Positions 1 through 6,890 of a stretch of 8,932 bases of DNA are shown piece by piece (the first letter of the stretch is position 1; each line of letters starts with the position of its first letter). A program made the position numbers and the translations under genes. The stretch is from Actinomycetota bacterium (GTDB lineage: Bacteria > Actinomycetota > Humimicrobiia > Humimicrobiales > Humimicrobiaceae), in the NCBI GenBank assembly GCA_003567835.1, contig PWYO01000218.1, forward strand, positions 1 to 8,932. Direction: 5' to 3'. The notes under the pieces are model-generated. The model saw nothing but the letters and a program-made list of their open reading frames with translations, made no database searches and was not told where the DNA came from.

Positions 1-1
1 C

Positions 2-1027
2 CGGCCTTTTATGCATCATTTTATAAGCTGGCTGAAATCCCACGGCATAGAAGACATCATTTTTTCCATGGGCTATCTTCCTTCCATCTTCGAACAGTAT
101 TTTGGAAACGGGTCCAAATTTGGGGTCGATATCACCTATGTGGTGGAAAGCCGGCCCCTGGGCACCTGCGGCGCGGTCAAGAATGCGCAAAAGCATTTGG
201 ACGACCAGGCGTTTATGGTGTTCAACGGGGATATCCTTACTTCCCTGGACCTTACGGCCATGGCTGCCTACCATAAACAGAAACAATCAGATATCACCAT
301 TGCCCTTACCCCTGTAGAGGACCCTACCGCTTATGGGCTGGTGCCCACCGATGCCCAGGGCCGGGTTACTGAATTTTTGGAAAAACCCAGTGAAGAGGAA
401 ATTACCACCAACCTTATTAATGCGGGTACCTATATCATTGAGCCCCAGGTCATGGCATTGGCCCCTTTTGGGGAAAATTATTCCTTTGAAAGGGGGCTTT
501 TTCCCCAGGCCCTTGAAAAGGGGCATAAGATCTATGGTTACCGTTCCCAGGACTACTGGCTGGATGTGGGCACCCCCCAAAAATATTTGGCCGCCCATCA
601 CGACATACTGCGCAAAAAAGTCGCTTTCAGCTTCCCCTACAAGCAGGCCGGCCATGATCTTTATATTGGACCTAAGACAAAATATGAGCAGGCAAATTTT
701 TCCTCGGGGCCGGTGGTGGTGGGCCAGGGCACGGTCATTGAGCCCGGGGCCAAAATCCATCCCCTGACGGTGATTGGGGACCACTGCTATATCAGCGCAG
801 GGGCCGAGATTGGGGGCAGTGTGCTGTTTAACCAGTGCCGCATCTTAAAAGATTCGGTAATCAGGGATTCCATCCTTTCCAAAAATGTCAAAGTGGATGA
901 GAATGTGCGCATAGAAGGCCTTTCGCTGATCGGGGACAACAGTGTCATTGGAAAAGACAATATACTAAAAAACGGCATTAAAATCAGTATCAATTCCAGG
1001 ATACAGTCAGGCCAGATACAATTTTAA
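2..1027 (+). CDS. Sugar-1-phosphate nucleotidyltransferase, probably mannose-1-phosphate guanylyltransferase (5' partial)
   Basis: This enzyme probably joins a sugar-1-phosphate to an NTP, making GDP-mannose for the dehydratase encoded next. The frame is open from base 2, and the residues before the ATG at 11 (Arg-Pro-Phe) fit the conserved region just ahead of the first helix. That ATG is therefore internal. Aligned to the paralog at 6891, about 37 N-terminal residues are missing, including the GxGTRLRPLT nucleotide-binding signature. Counting from the ATG at 11, visible motifs are FNGD at 71-74 (metal-binding Asp), EKP at 124-126, YWLDVGT at 182-188, and a left-handed beta-helix of hexapeptide repeats from about 218 to 323. 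Family membership is clear. GDP specificity is inferred from the neighbouring GMD, mutase and isomerase, and glucose-1-phosphate enzymes of this family look similar. The stop lies 15 nt before the earliest GMD start. Confidence 0.88.
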   Translation, partial: RPFMHHFISWLKSHGIEDIIFSMGYLPSIFEQYFGNGSKFGVDITYVVESRPLGTCGAVKNAQKHLDDQAFMVFNGDILTSLDLTAMAAYHKQKQSDITIALTPVEDPTAYGLVPTDAQGRVTEFLEKPSEEEITTNLINAGTYIIEPQVMALAPFGENYSFERGLFPQALEKGHKIYGYRSQDYWLDVGTPQKYLAAHHDILRKKVAFSFPYKQAGHDLYIGPKTKYEQANFSSGPVVVGQGTVIEPGAKIHPLTVIGDHCYISAGAEIGGSVLFNQCRILKDSVIRDSILSKNVKVDENVRIEGLSLIGDNSVIGKDNILKNGIKISINSRIQSGQIQF

Positions 1028-1031
1028 AAAA

Positions 1032-1054
1032 AGAGGTAAGAGGTGAACAAATTG
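1032..1054 (+). promoter_or_regulatory. Tandem Shine-Dalgarno sites with competing GTG and TTG starts for GMD
   Basis: Two near-identical purine-rich units lie back to back: GAGGTAA at 1033-1039 and GAGGTGA at 1040-1046. The first is about 5 nt ahead of GTG at 1043. The second overlaps that GTG and is 5 nt ahead of an in-frame TTG at 1052. Starting at TTG gives a protein beginning MKALITGITGQDG, which matches how GMD proteins usually begin. Starting at GTG adds three residues. I slightly favour the TTG. Confidence 0.6.
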
Positions 1055-2014
1055 AAAGCATTGATTACGGGCATTACCGGCCAAGACGGTTCCTATTTGG
1101 CAGAATTTCTGCTGGAGAAAGGATATGATGTATACGGGATGATCAGGCGGTCATCGGTAGAAAACCTGTACCGCATAGAGCATATCAAGGACAAAATTAA
1201 TTTTGTGCAGGCTGACCTTTTGGACCAGCTTTCCATTGTCAATGCGGTAAGGGAAGCATGTCCTGATGAAATCTACAATCTGGCGGCGATGTCTTTTGTG
1301 CCTACCTCCTGGAAGCAGCCGGTTTTAACCGGTGAGTTCACCGCCCTGGGGGTTACCAGGATGATGGAAGCCATCCGGCACATCAACAAGGATATAAAAT
1401 TTTACCAGGCTTCAAGCTCGGAGATGTTTGGGAAAGTCAGGGAAGTGCCCCAGAATGAGCAGACCCCTTTCTATCCCCGCAGCCCCTACGGGGTGGCCAA
1501 GGCCTACGGCCACTATATTACCGTAAACTACCGGGAAAGCTATGATCTGTTTGCCTGCTGCGGCATTCTGTTTAACCATGAATCGCCCCGGCGGGGCCTG
1601 GAGTTTGTGACCAAGAAGGTCACCGACGGGGTAGCCCGCATCAAACTGGGGCTGGAAGATGCCCTGTATTTGGGCAACCTGGATTCCAAAAGGGACTGGG
1701 GATATGCCCGGGATTATATTGAGGCCATGTGGCTGATGCTCCAGCAGGACAGTCCCCAGGATTTTGTGGTATCCACAGACCAGACCCATACCGTAAAAGA
1801 ATGGGTCCAGGCTGCTTTCAGCTGTTTGGATCTGGACTGGGAAAAATATGTAAAAATTGATGAACGGTTTATGCGTCCTGCTGAAGTGGACCTTCTGGTG
1901 GGCGATTCCGCCAAAGCCAGAAAACATTTGGGATGGAAGCCCAAAGTGAATTTCAAGCAGCTGGTGGAGATTATGGTGGCCCATGATTATGACCGGCTAA
2001 AAAAACTGGTATAG
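1043..2014 (+). CDS. gmd: GDP-mannose 4,6-dehydratase
   Basis: This enzyme converts GDP-D-mannose to GDP-4-keto-6-deoxy-D-mannose, the branch point to GDP-rhamnose, GDP-fucose and related deoxysugars. It is a cytosolic short-chain dehydrogenase/reductase of the extended type. Numbered from the GTG start, it has the NADP-binding glycine motif GITGQDG at 10-16, RRSS at 35-38 (phosphate-binding arginines typical of GMD), and a catalytic set S125, E127, Y149, K153. The spacing of that set matches the Thr-Glu-Tyr-Lys set of the E. coli enzyme exactly. FNHESPRRG at 177-185 is a further family signature. At 323 residues it is on the short side, with a compact segment after RRSS compared with proteobacterial GMD. 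It lies between its probable GDP-mannose supplier and a sugar-phosphate mutase. The start may be TTG at 1052 rather than GTG at 1043. No reductase or epimerase partner is present. Confidence 0.93.
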   Translation: MNKLKALITGITGQDGSYLAEFLLEKGYDVYGMIRRSSVENLYRIEHIKDKINFVQADLLDQLSIVNAVREACPDEIYNLAAMSFVPTSWKQPVLTGEFTALGVTRMMEAIRHINKDIKFYQASSSEMFGKVREVPQNEQTPFYPRSPYGVAKAYGHYITVNYRESYDLFACCGILFNHESPRRGLEFVTKKVTDGVARIKLGLEDALYLGNLDSKRDWGYARDYIEAMWLMLQQDSPQDFVVSTDQTHTVKEWVQAAFSCLDLDWEKYVKIDERFMRPAEVDLLVGDSAKARKHLGWKPKVNFKQLVEIMVAHDYDRLKKLV

Positions 2015-2023
2015 GGGCGCAGT

Positions 2024-3454
2024 ATGGCACATACAAACATGATTCGATTCGGCACCGACGGCTGGCGGGGGATTATTGCCCGCGATTTTACTTTTGAAAA
2101 TGTAGGCAGGGTTACCCGGGGTGTGGCCGATTACCTCAAGGGCAGACAAGGGGCCAAAAAGGAAAGGCCCCGGGTGCTCATAGGCTATGATTCAAGGTTT
2201 CTCTCTGCCCAGTTTGCCCGGCATGCAGCCAGGGTTCTGGCCGGGGCGGGTATGCAGGCGGTGGTCTCCAGCGGGGAGATTCCCACCCCGGTGCTTTCTT
2301 CGGCGGTGGTTACCCTCAAGGCAGACCTGGGGGTTATGATTACTGCCAGCCACAACCCCTATTATTATAATGGATACAAAATCAAGGCCCCGTTTGGAGG
2401 CTCAGCACCCATGGATATGGTGGCAGATATCCAGCAGGCGGTCAACCGGGCCCCGGATGAAGGACCCCAAAACGGAAGCGATGCTGCCTTTGAGACCAAG
2501 GATTTTCTTCCCGCCTACCGGAAAAGGATATTTGCACTCATAGACCGCAAGGCAGCGGCAAACCAGGGTTTGCGCCTGCTGGTGGACCCCATGTACGGGG
2601 CGGGCCGAGGCTTGTGTAAGCAGATGATAGCCGAGCTCAAACCCCAGAAGGTTGAGGAAATACACGGCGAAGCCAATCCCGGGTTTGGGAACATCAACCC
2701 CGAACCCATTGAGGACAATTTGGCAGAAGCGGCCCAGGCGGTGCAGGCCAGGGGGATGGATATGGCCATCTGCCTGGACGGTGATGCAGACCGTATCGGG
2801 GCCCTGGACAGCAGGGGCGGTTATATCAGCAGCCACCATATTTTTGCGGTTCTGCTCTGGCATCTGGCCCGGGACAAAAAGCTGAAGGGAAGGGTGGTAA
2901 AAACGGTGTCCACCTCTTCGGTGATAGACCGTATTTGCAAAAAATATGCCCTGCCGCTTACCACCACCCCCATCGGCTTTAAATATATTGCAGAACAGAT
3001 CCTTCAAGGGGATGTGATTATGGGTGGGGAAGAAAGCGGGGGCCTTTGGTGTTACGGCAATATCCCCGAGCGGGACGGCATGCTCATGGGCTTAAAGCTT
3101 GTGGAGATTTGTGCCCGGCAGGGCAAACCCATCCACAAGATCCTGGAAAGCCTTTATGCAGCATTCGGCCCCTTTACCTACAGCAGGGCAGATTATCAGA
3201 TTACCGAAACACAGAAGGAGAAGCTCATTGGGGTACTGGAAGCTTCCCTGCCTGCGCCATTGCAGGATTTGGGCATAAAAGAAGTGGTAAAAATCGACGG
3301 TTATAAATATATAACCCCTGAGGGAGGCTGGGTGATGATCCGGCCTTCAGGCACCGAAGCGGTGGTCAGGGTTTATGCCGAAAGTGACAGCCAGGCCAAA
3401 CGAGACCGCCTTTTGGGCCTTGGCAAAAAAGTAATTGATGGCATAATGCCGTAA
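2024..3454 (+). CDS. Phosphoglucomutase/phosphomannomutase family protein
   Basis: This alpha-D-phosphohexomutase interconverts hexose-6-phosphate and hexose-1-phosphate through a phosphoserine. In this setting it most likely makes mannose-1-phosphate for the nucleotidyltransferases. All four family loops are intact: the N-terminal FGTDGWRG at 9-16, the catalytic serine loop TASHNP at 107-112 (Ser109), the magnesium loop DGDADR at 252-257, the sugar-binding loop GGEESGG at 334-340, and the phosphate-binding loop RPSGTE at 440-445. Its 476 residues are normal for the family. GGEESGG differs from GGEQSGH of GlmM, so phosphoglucosamine mutase is unlikely. Glucose versus mannose preference cannot be read from sequence, and dual use is common. 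The ATG at 2024 has a weak AGGGG site about 6 nt upstream. The next in-frame ATG (2039) has none, so 2024 is preferred. It lies 9 nt after gmd. Confidence 0.92.
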   Translation: MAHTNMIRFGTDGWRGIIARDFTFENVGRVTRGVADYLKGRQGAKKERPRVLIGYDSRFLSAQFARHAARVLAGAGMQAVVSSGEIPTPVLSSAVVTLKADLGVMITASHNPYYYNGYKIKAPFGGSAPMDMVADIQQAVNRAPDEGPQNGSDAAFETKDFLPAYRKRIFALIDRKAAANQGLRLLVDPMYGAGRGLCKQMIAELKPQKVEEIHGEANPGFGNINPEPIEDNLAEAAQAVQARGMDMAICLDGDADRIGALDSRGGYISSHHIFAVLLWHLARDKKLKGRVVKTVSTSSVIDRICKKYALPLTTTPIGFKYIAEQILQGDVIMGGEESGGLWCYGNIPERDGMLMGLKLVEICARQGKPIHKILESLYAAFGPFTYSRADYQITETQKEKLIGVLEASLPAPLQDLGIKEVVKIDGYKYITPEGGWVMIRPSGTEAVVRVYAESDSQAKRDRLLGLGKKVIDGIMP

Positions 3455-3497
3455 AAATTTGTAGTATTAGATAAAATGAAAGTAAGGAGAAGAGGCT
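3455..3497 (+). other. Largest intergenic gap (43 nt), AT-rich
   Basis: This is the longest non-coding stretch in the window and is clearly richer in A and T than its surroundings. It ends in a strong Shine-Dalgarno site, AAGGAGA at 3484-3490, 7 nt before the isomerase ATG. I see no hairpin followed by a T run. I also see no correctly spaced -35/-10 pair, so neither a terminator nor a promoter is called. Confidence 0.6.
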
Positions 3498-4574
3498 ATG
3501 GAAAAACTGGATGATCCGCAGCAGATCGCGCAGCTGGATCCCCAGGGCATGCTCCAAGTGGAAGAGGCGTTTTATACGCAGCTGGTCCAGGCCAGAGAGA
3601 TTGCCCAATCCGTGGACCTGAGCAAGATCAGCGGAAAAAAATATGCGGGTGTGGTGTTTACCGGGATGGGCGGATCGGGCTTTGCCGGAGACATCATCAA
3701 GTCTTTAATCGAACATTCTGTCCATATATTTACCGAATCTGTAAAGGGCTACAGGCTGCCTGGGTATGTAAACAAGGACTGGCTGGTGGTGGCGGTAAGC
3801 TATTCGGGAAATACCCAGGAGACCGTAGCCTGCATTGAGCAGGCAGTCAAACTGGGGGCCACCATACTGGCGGTTACCTCAGGGGGCAGGCTGGCCCAAA
3901 TTGCCCAGGACCATGATTGTGCAGTGATCAAGGTCCCCTCGGGTTTCCAGCCCCGGGGCGCCATCGGTTTTCTTTTTTTGCCTACACTGCTGGCCTTAAA
4001 AAAACTGGGTATTGTCCACATGGATTTGGTGGACATAAACGAAGGCCTGGATGCGGTAAAAAATCTTTCTGCCCGGCTCAGCCGGAAGGTGCCCACCGGA
4101 AAAAACTTTGCCAAACAGCTTGCCTGTGCCATTGGGGACCGGCTTCCGGTGATTTACGGAACCCAAGGCTATCTGCGCTGCATCGCCTATCGGTGGAAAT
4201 GTGAAATCAATGAAAATGCCAAGACACCCTGCTTCTGGGCCCATTTTCCGGAGCTTAACCACAATGAGACGGTGGGCTGGGAGCGGCTGGCTTCGGTTAC
4301 CAGAAACTTCGTGCTCATCATTTTAAGGGAGCAGGATGAACCGCCCAGCATCAAAACCCGTATTGATACCACCATCTCTTTGATCAGGGAAAACCTGGGG
4401 CAGGTCATTGAAGTGCCCGTTGAAGGAAGATCGTTGTTTTGCAGGGCGGTTACCGCCCTTTATCTGGGGGATATTGCCAGCGTATACCTGGCCCTCCTAT
4501 CCGGCGTGGACCCTACTCCGGTGGAAAAAATTGAAAAATTGAAACAAGAGCTTGCAAAGCTTGACCAATCTTAG
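3498..4574 (+). CDS. Bifunctional phosphoglucose/phosphomannose isomerase
   Basis: This isomerase interconverts fructose-6-phosphate with glucose-6-phosphate and mannose-6-phosphate, so it feeds central sugar phosphate into the GDP-mannose route. It is the SIS-domain type first characterised in crenarchaea, not the cupin ManA or classical Pgi. The first SIS domain carries FTGMGGSGFAGD at 54-65 and the phosphate-binding SYSGNTQE at 101-108. Arg153 in QPRGAIG and Glu239 in NENAKTP are probable active-site residues. His255 in LNHNE follows Glu239 by 16 residues, the same spacing as the catalytic Glu and His of the Pyrobaculum enzyme. The C-terminal DPTPVEKIEKLK (338-349) is the usual family ending. 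At 358 residues it is near typical length. The strong AAGGAGA site supports the ATG at 3498. It completes the set that makes mannose-1-phosphate, 43 nt after the mutase and 14 nt before the hydrolase gene. Confidence 0.9.
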   Translation: MEKLDDPQQIAQLDPQGMLQVEEAFYTQLVQAREIAQSVDLSKISGKKYAGVVFTGMGGSGFAGDIIKSLIEHSVHIFTESVKGYRLPGYVNKDWLVVAVSYSGNTQETVACIEQAVKLGATILAVTSGGRLAQIAQDHDCAVIKVPSGFQPRGAIGFLFLPTLLALKKLGIVHMDLVDINEGLDAVKNLSARLSRKVPTGKNFAKQLACAIGDRLPVIYGTQGYLRCIAYRWKCEINENAKTPCFWAHFPELNHNETVGWERLASVTRNFVLIILREQDEPPSIKTRIDTTISLIRENLGQVIEVPVEGRSLFCRAVTALYLGDIASVYLALLSGVDPTPVEKIEKLKQELAKLDQS

Positions 4575-4588
4575 AAAGGAACCGCATA

Positions 4589-5845
4589 ATGGAATATGAT
4601 GTAAAAGACCTCAGCTTGGCTGCCGATGGAAAAAACAAAATCGAATGGGCAGGAAAGGACATGCCTGTGCTGGAAGGCATCAGGGATGAGCTTGCCCGAG
4701 AGGGCAGCCTCAAAGGGGCCAGGATTGCCGCCTGCCTGCATGTTACCAGTGAAACGGCCAACCTGATGATTGCCTTAAAAGGCGGCGGGGCCAAGGTTGC
4801 CCTTTGCGCATCCAACCCCTTAAGCACCCAAGACGATGTTGCTGCTTCTTTGGTCAAGGATTACGGCATATCCGTTTTTGCCATCAAAGGGGAGGACAAT
4901 GACACCTATTACAGGCATATAAACAGCGCCTTGGACACCAAGCCCCAGATTTCCATGGATGACGGAGCCGATGTGGTTTCCTGCCTGCACAGTGAAAGGA
5001 AAGTTCTTCTAGAAGGGATGATGGGCGGCACCGAAGAGACCACCACCGGGGTAATCCGTTTAAAAAGCATGGAAAAAAACAAGGTCTTGGGCTATCCCAT
5101 TATTGCGGTCAATGATGCTTTGACCAAGCACCTTTTCGATAACCGCTACGGAACCGGCCAGAGCACCATCGACGGGATCCTGCGGGCCACCAATATGCTC
5201 CTGGCAGGCAAAAAGTTTGTGGTGGTGGGCTACGGCTGGTGCGGCAAGGGCGTGGCCATGCGGGCCAAAGGCATGGGCGCTTCGGTCATTGTGCTGGAGG
5301 TGGACCCCCTGAGGGCTCTGGAAGCCAAGATGGATGGTTTTGAGGTCATGTCCAATGTGGAAGCGGCCAAAGTGGGGGAGGTCTTTCTGTCGGTGACCGG
5401 CAACAAGCATGTCATCGGGGAGCCCATTCTGGCCAACTGCAAAGACCGGACAGTGGTGGCCAATTCAGGCCATTTTGATATTGAAATAGACCTGGATTAC
5501 CTCAGGGAAAACAGCATCTCGGAAAGGGTGGTACGGCCTTTTGTCACCGAATATTTGATGAGCGACAAAAGAAGAATTTATGTGCTTGCCCAGGGCAGGC
5601 TGGTGAACCTCAGCGCTGCCGAAGGCCATCCTGCGAGCGTGATGGATATGAGTTTTGCCAACCAGGCATTAAGCGCCAAACATATTTTTGAGCATGCAGA
5701 CAAGTTGGAGAAAAAGGTCTATGCAGTGCCCCAGGACATAGACGAGCATATTGCCGAAATCAAGCTGGGCACCATGGGCATAGAAATTGATAAGCTAACC
5801 CCTGAACAAGAGGAGTATTTAAACGCATGGCAGATGGGAACCTAA
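4589..5845 (+). CDS. ahcY: Adenosylhomocysteinase (short, archaeal/Thermotoga-like form)
   Basis: This enzyme reversibly splits S-adenosylhomocysteine, the inhibitory product of methyltransferases, into adenosine and homocysteine using bound NAD. Substrate-site residues are His51 in CLHVTSET, Asp125 in MDDGAD, Glu150 in EETTTG, and Lys180, Asp184 and Asn185 in TKHLFDNRYG. The spacings from Asp125 onward match the human enzyme. NPLSTQDDVAA at 76-86 is also conserved. The dinucleotide fold carries GYGWCGKG at 214-221, and NSGHFDIE at 292-299 follows. At 418 residues it lacks the catalytic-domain insertion and the C-terminal Lys-Tyr tail of eukaryotic and many bacterial enzymes, ending in WQMGT instead. 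Hydrolysis of S-inosylhomocysteine, as shown for a methanogen relative, cannot be excluded. AAAGGA at 4575-4580 lies 8 nt before the ATG. The 3' end overlaps the isomerase gene by 19 nt, which suggests translational coupling. Confidence 0.93.
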   Translation: MEYDVKDLSLAADGKNKIEWAGKDMPVLEGIRDELAREGSLKGARIAACLHVTSETANLMIALKGGGAKVALCASNPLSTQDDVAASLVKDYGISVFAIKGEDNDTYYRHINSALDTKPQISMDDGADVVSCLHSERKVLLEGMMGGTEETTTGVIRLKSMEKNKVLGYPIIAVNDALTKHLFDNRYGTGQSTIDGILRATNMLLAGKKFVVVGYGWCGKGVAMRAKGMGASVIVLEVDPLRALEAKMDGFEVMSNVEAAKVGEVFLSVTGNKHVIGEPILANCKDRTVVANSGHFDIEIDLDYLRENSISERVVRPFVTEYLMSDKRRIYVLAQGRLVNLSAAEGHPASVMDMSFANQALSAKHIFEHADKLEKKVYAVPQDIDEHIAEIKLGTMGIEIDKLTPEQEEYLNAWQMGT

Positions 5846-6885
5846 CCCTAAAATGGGAAGAGGGCTGCCTGGTGCTCATTGACCAGAGAAAGCTTCCTCT
5901 CACCGAATCATATGTGCGCTGCTGCGATGAAAAAAGTGTGGCCCGGGCCATCAGGGATATGGTGGTGCGGGGCGCGCCGGCCATTGGGGTCTGCGCAGCC
6001 TACGGGCTGGCTCTGGCTGCAAAAAATTATCAGGGCCGGAGCAAGGATGAGTTTCTTTCCGTCATCAGGAAGGCAGCCAGCCTGCTTTCCCAGGCCAGGC
6101 CTACTGCGGTGAACCTTTTCTGGGCCCTGGACAGGATGGAAGTTTTGGTGGACCAAAATATCCAGGCCCCTGTTGCCAAAATCCAGGCCCTGCTGGAGGC
6201 AGAGGCCAAAAAAATGGAAGCCGAAGATGTGCACATCAATAGGCAAATTGGTAAAAACGGGGCAGAGGCCCTGGCAGCCTGCCCAAAAGAAAAACTGCAA
6301 TTGCTCACCCACTGCAATGCCGGGGCACTGGCTACTGCAGGTTACGGGACCGCCCTGGGGGTGGTGCGCAGCCTGCATGCCCAGCATAGGGTAAAAAAAG
6401 TCTTTGTTGATGAGACCAGGCCTTATCTGCAAGGGGCCAGGCTTACTGCCTGGGAGCTGTACAAAGAAGGCATCCCGGCATGGGTGATTACCGACAATAT
6501 GGCTGCCCATTTTATGTCCCTGGGCAAAATAGACGCGGTGGTGGTGGGCGCAGACCGGATTGCCAAAAACGGGGATACCGCCAATAAAATCGGGACCCTG
6601 GGGCTATCGGTTTTGGCCCGAAATTGGGAGATTCCCTTTTTTGTGGCCGCACCGCTTTCCACACTGGATGGCGCACTTTGCCATGGAAAAGATATCCCCA
6701 TCGAGCAGAGGGACCCAAGAGAGGTAAGAGAGGTGATGGGCAAAACCATTATACCCGATTCCATACAGGTCAAAAATCCTTCTTTTGATGTGACCGGGCA
6801 TGCAGATATTACGGGGATTATTACCGAGGCCGGCGTGGCCTATCCCCCTTATGAAAAAACCATTGATAAGCTGAAAGGGAGTTGA
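5827..6885 (+). CDS. mtnA: S-methyl-5-thioribose-1-phosphate isomerase
   Basis: This enzyme isomerises methylthioribose-1-phosphate to methylthioribulose-1-phosphate in methionine salvage, and belongs to the eIF2B-like sugar-phosphate isomerase family. Diagnostic features are VRGAPAIG at 47-54, catalytic Cys163 in LTHCNAGALAT, and Asp243 in VVGADRIAKNGD. The 80-residue spacing between Cys and Asp equals that of the B. subtilis enzyme. NKIGT (253-257) and AAPLSTLD (274-281) are also typical. Its 352 residues are normal length. The start overlaps the end of the hydrolase gene by 19 nt, with AAGAGGAG at 5808-5815 about 11 nt upstream. No phosphorylase or kinase making the substrate, and no later salvage gene, is in the window. 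Family members also act on 5-deoxyribose-1-phosphate, so the exact substrate is inferred. The next gene follows after 5 nt. Confidence 0.92.
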   Translation: MADGNLTLKWEEGCLVLIDQRKLPLTESYVRCCDEKSVARAIRDMVVRGAPAIGVCAAYGLALAAKNYQGRSKDEFLSVIRKAASLLSQARPTAVNLFWALDRMEVLVDQNIQAPVAKIQALLEAEAKKMEAEDVHINRQIGKNGAEALAACPKEKLQLLTHCNAGALATAGYGTALGVVRSLHAQHRVKKVFVDETRPYLQGARLTAWELYKEGIPAWVITDNMAAHFMSLGKIDAVVVGADRIAKNGDTANKIGTLGLSVLARNWEIPFFVAAPLSTLDGALCHGKDIPIEQRDPREVREVMGKTIIPDSIQVKNPSFDVTGHADITGIITEAGVAYPPYEKTIDKLKGS

Positions 6886-6890
6886 TATAT

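Noticed and set aside
11..13. ATG at position 11 as the true start of the first gene
   Set aside because: The frame is open to the window edge, upstream codons fit the conserved region, and the paralog shows that about 37 residues with the nucleotide-binding signature should precede it.
1585..1597. GC-rich palindrome GCCCCG-G-CGGGGC
   Set aside because: It falls within the conserved SPRRG codons of gmd. The one-base centre cannot form a good hairpin loop, and codon content explains it.
3455..3480. Possible promoter in the AT-rich gap before the isomerase gene
   Set aside because: TTGTAG and TAAAAT-like hexamers are present but only about 7 nt apart, far from the usual 16-18 nt.
4444..4458. 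Inverted repeat GGGCGG-TTA-CCGCCC followed by a short T run, resembling a terminator
   Set aside because: It lies inside the isomerase gene, encodes conserved sequence, has only three T's after the stem, and the frame continues past it.
6719..6738. Strong Shine-Dalgarno-like run followed by an in-frame ATG inside mtnA (Met304)
   Set aside because: The nearest purine site is only about 2 nt from the ATG, too close for good initiation. The run encodes Arg-Glu-Val repeats, and the product would be a 49-residue fragment with no complete domain.
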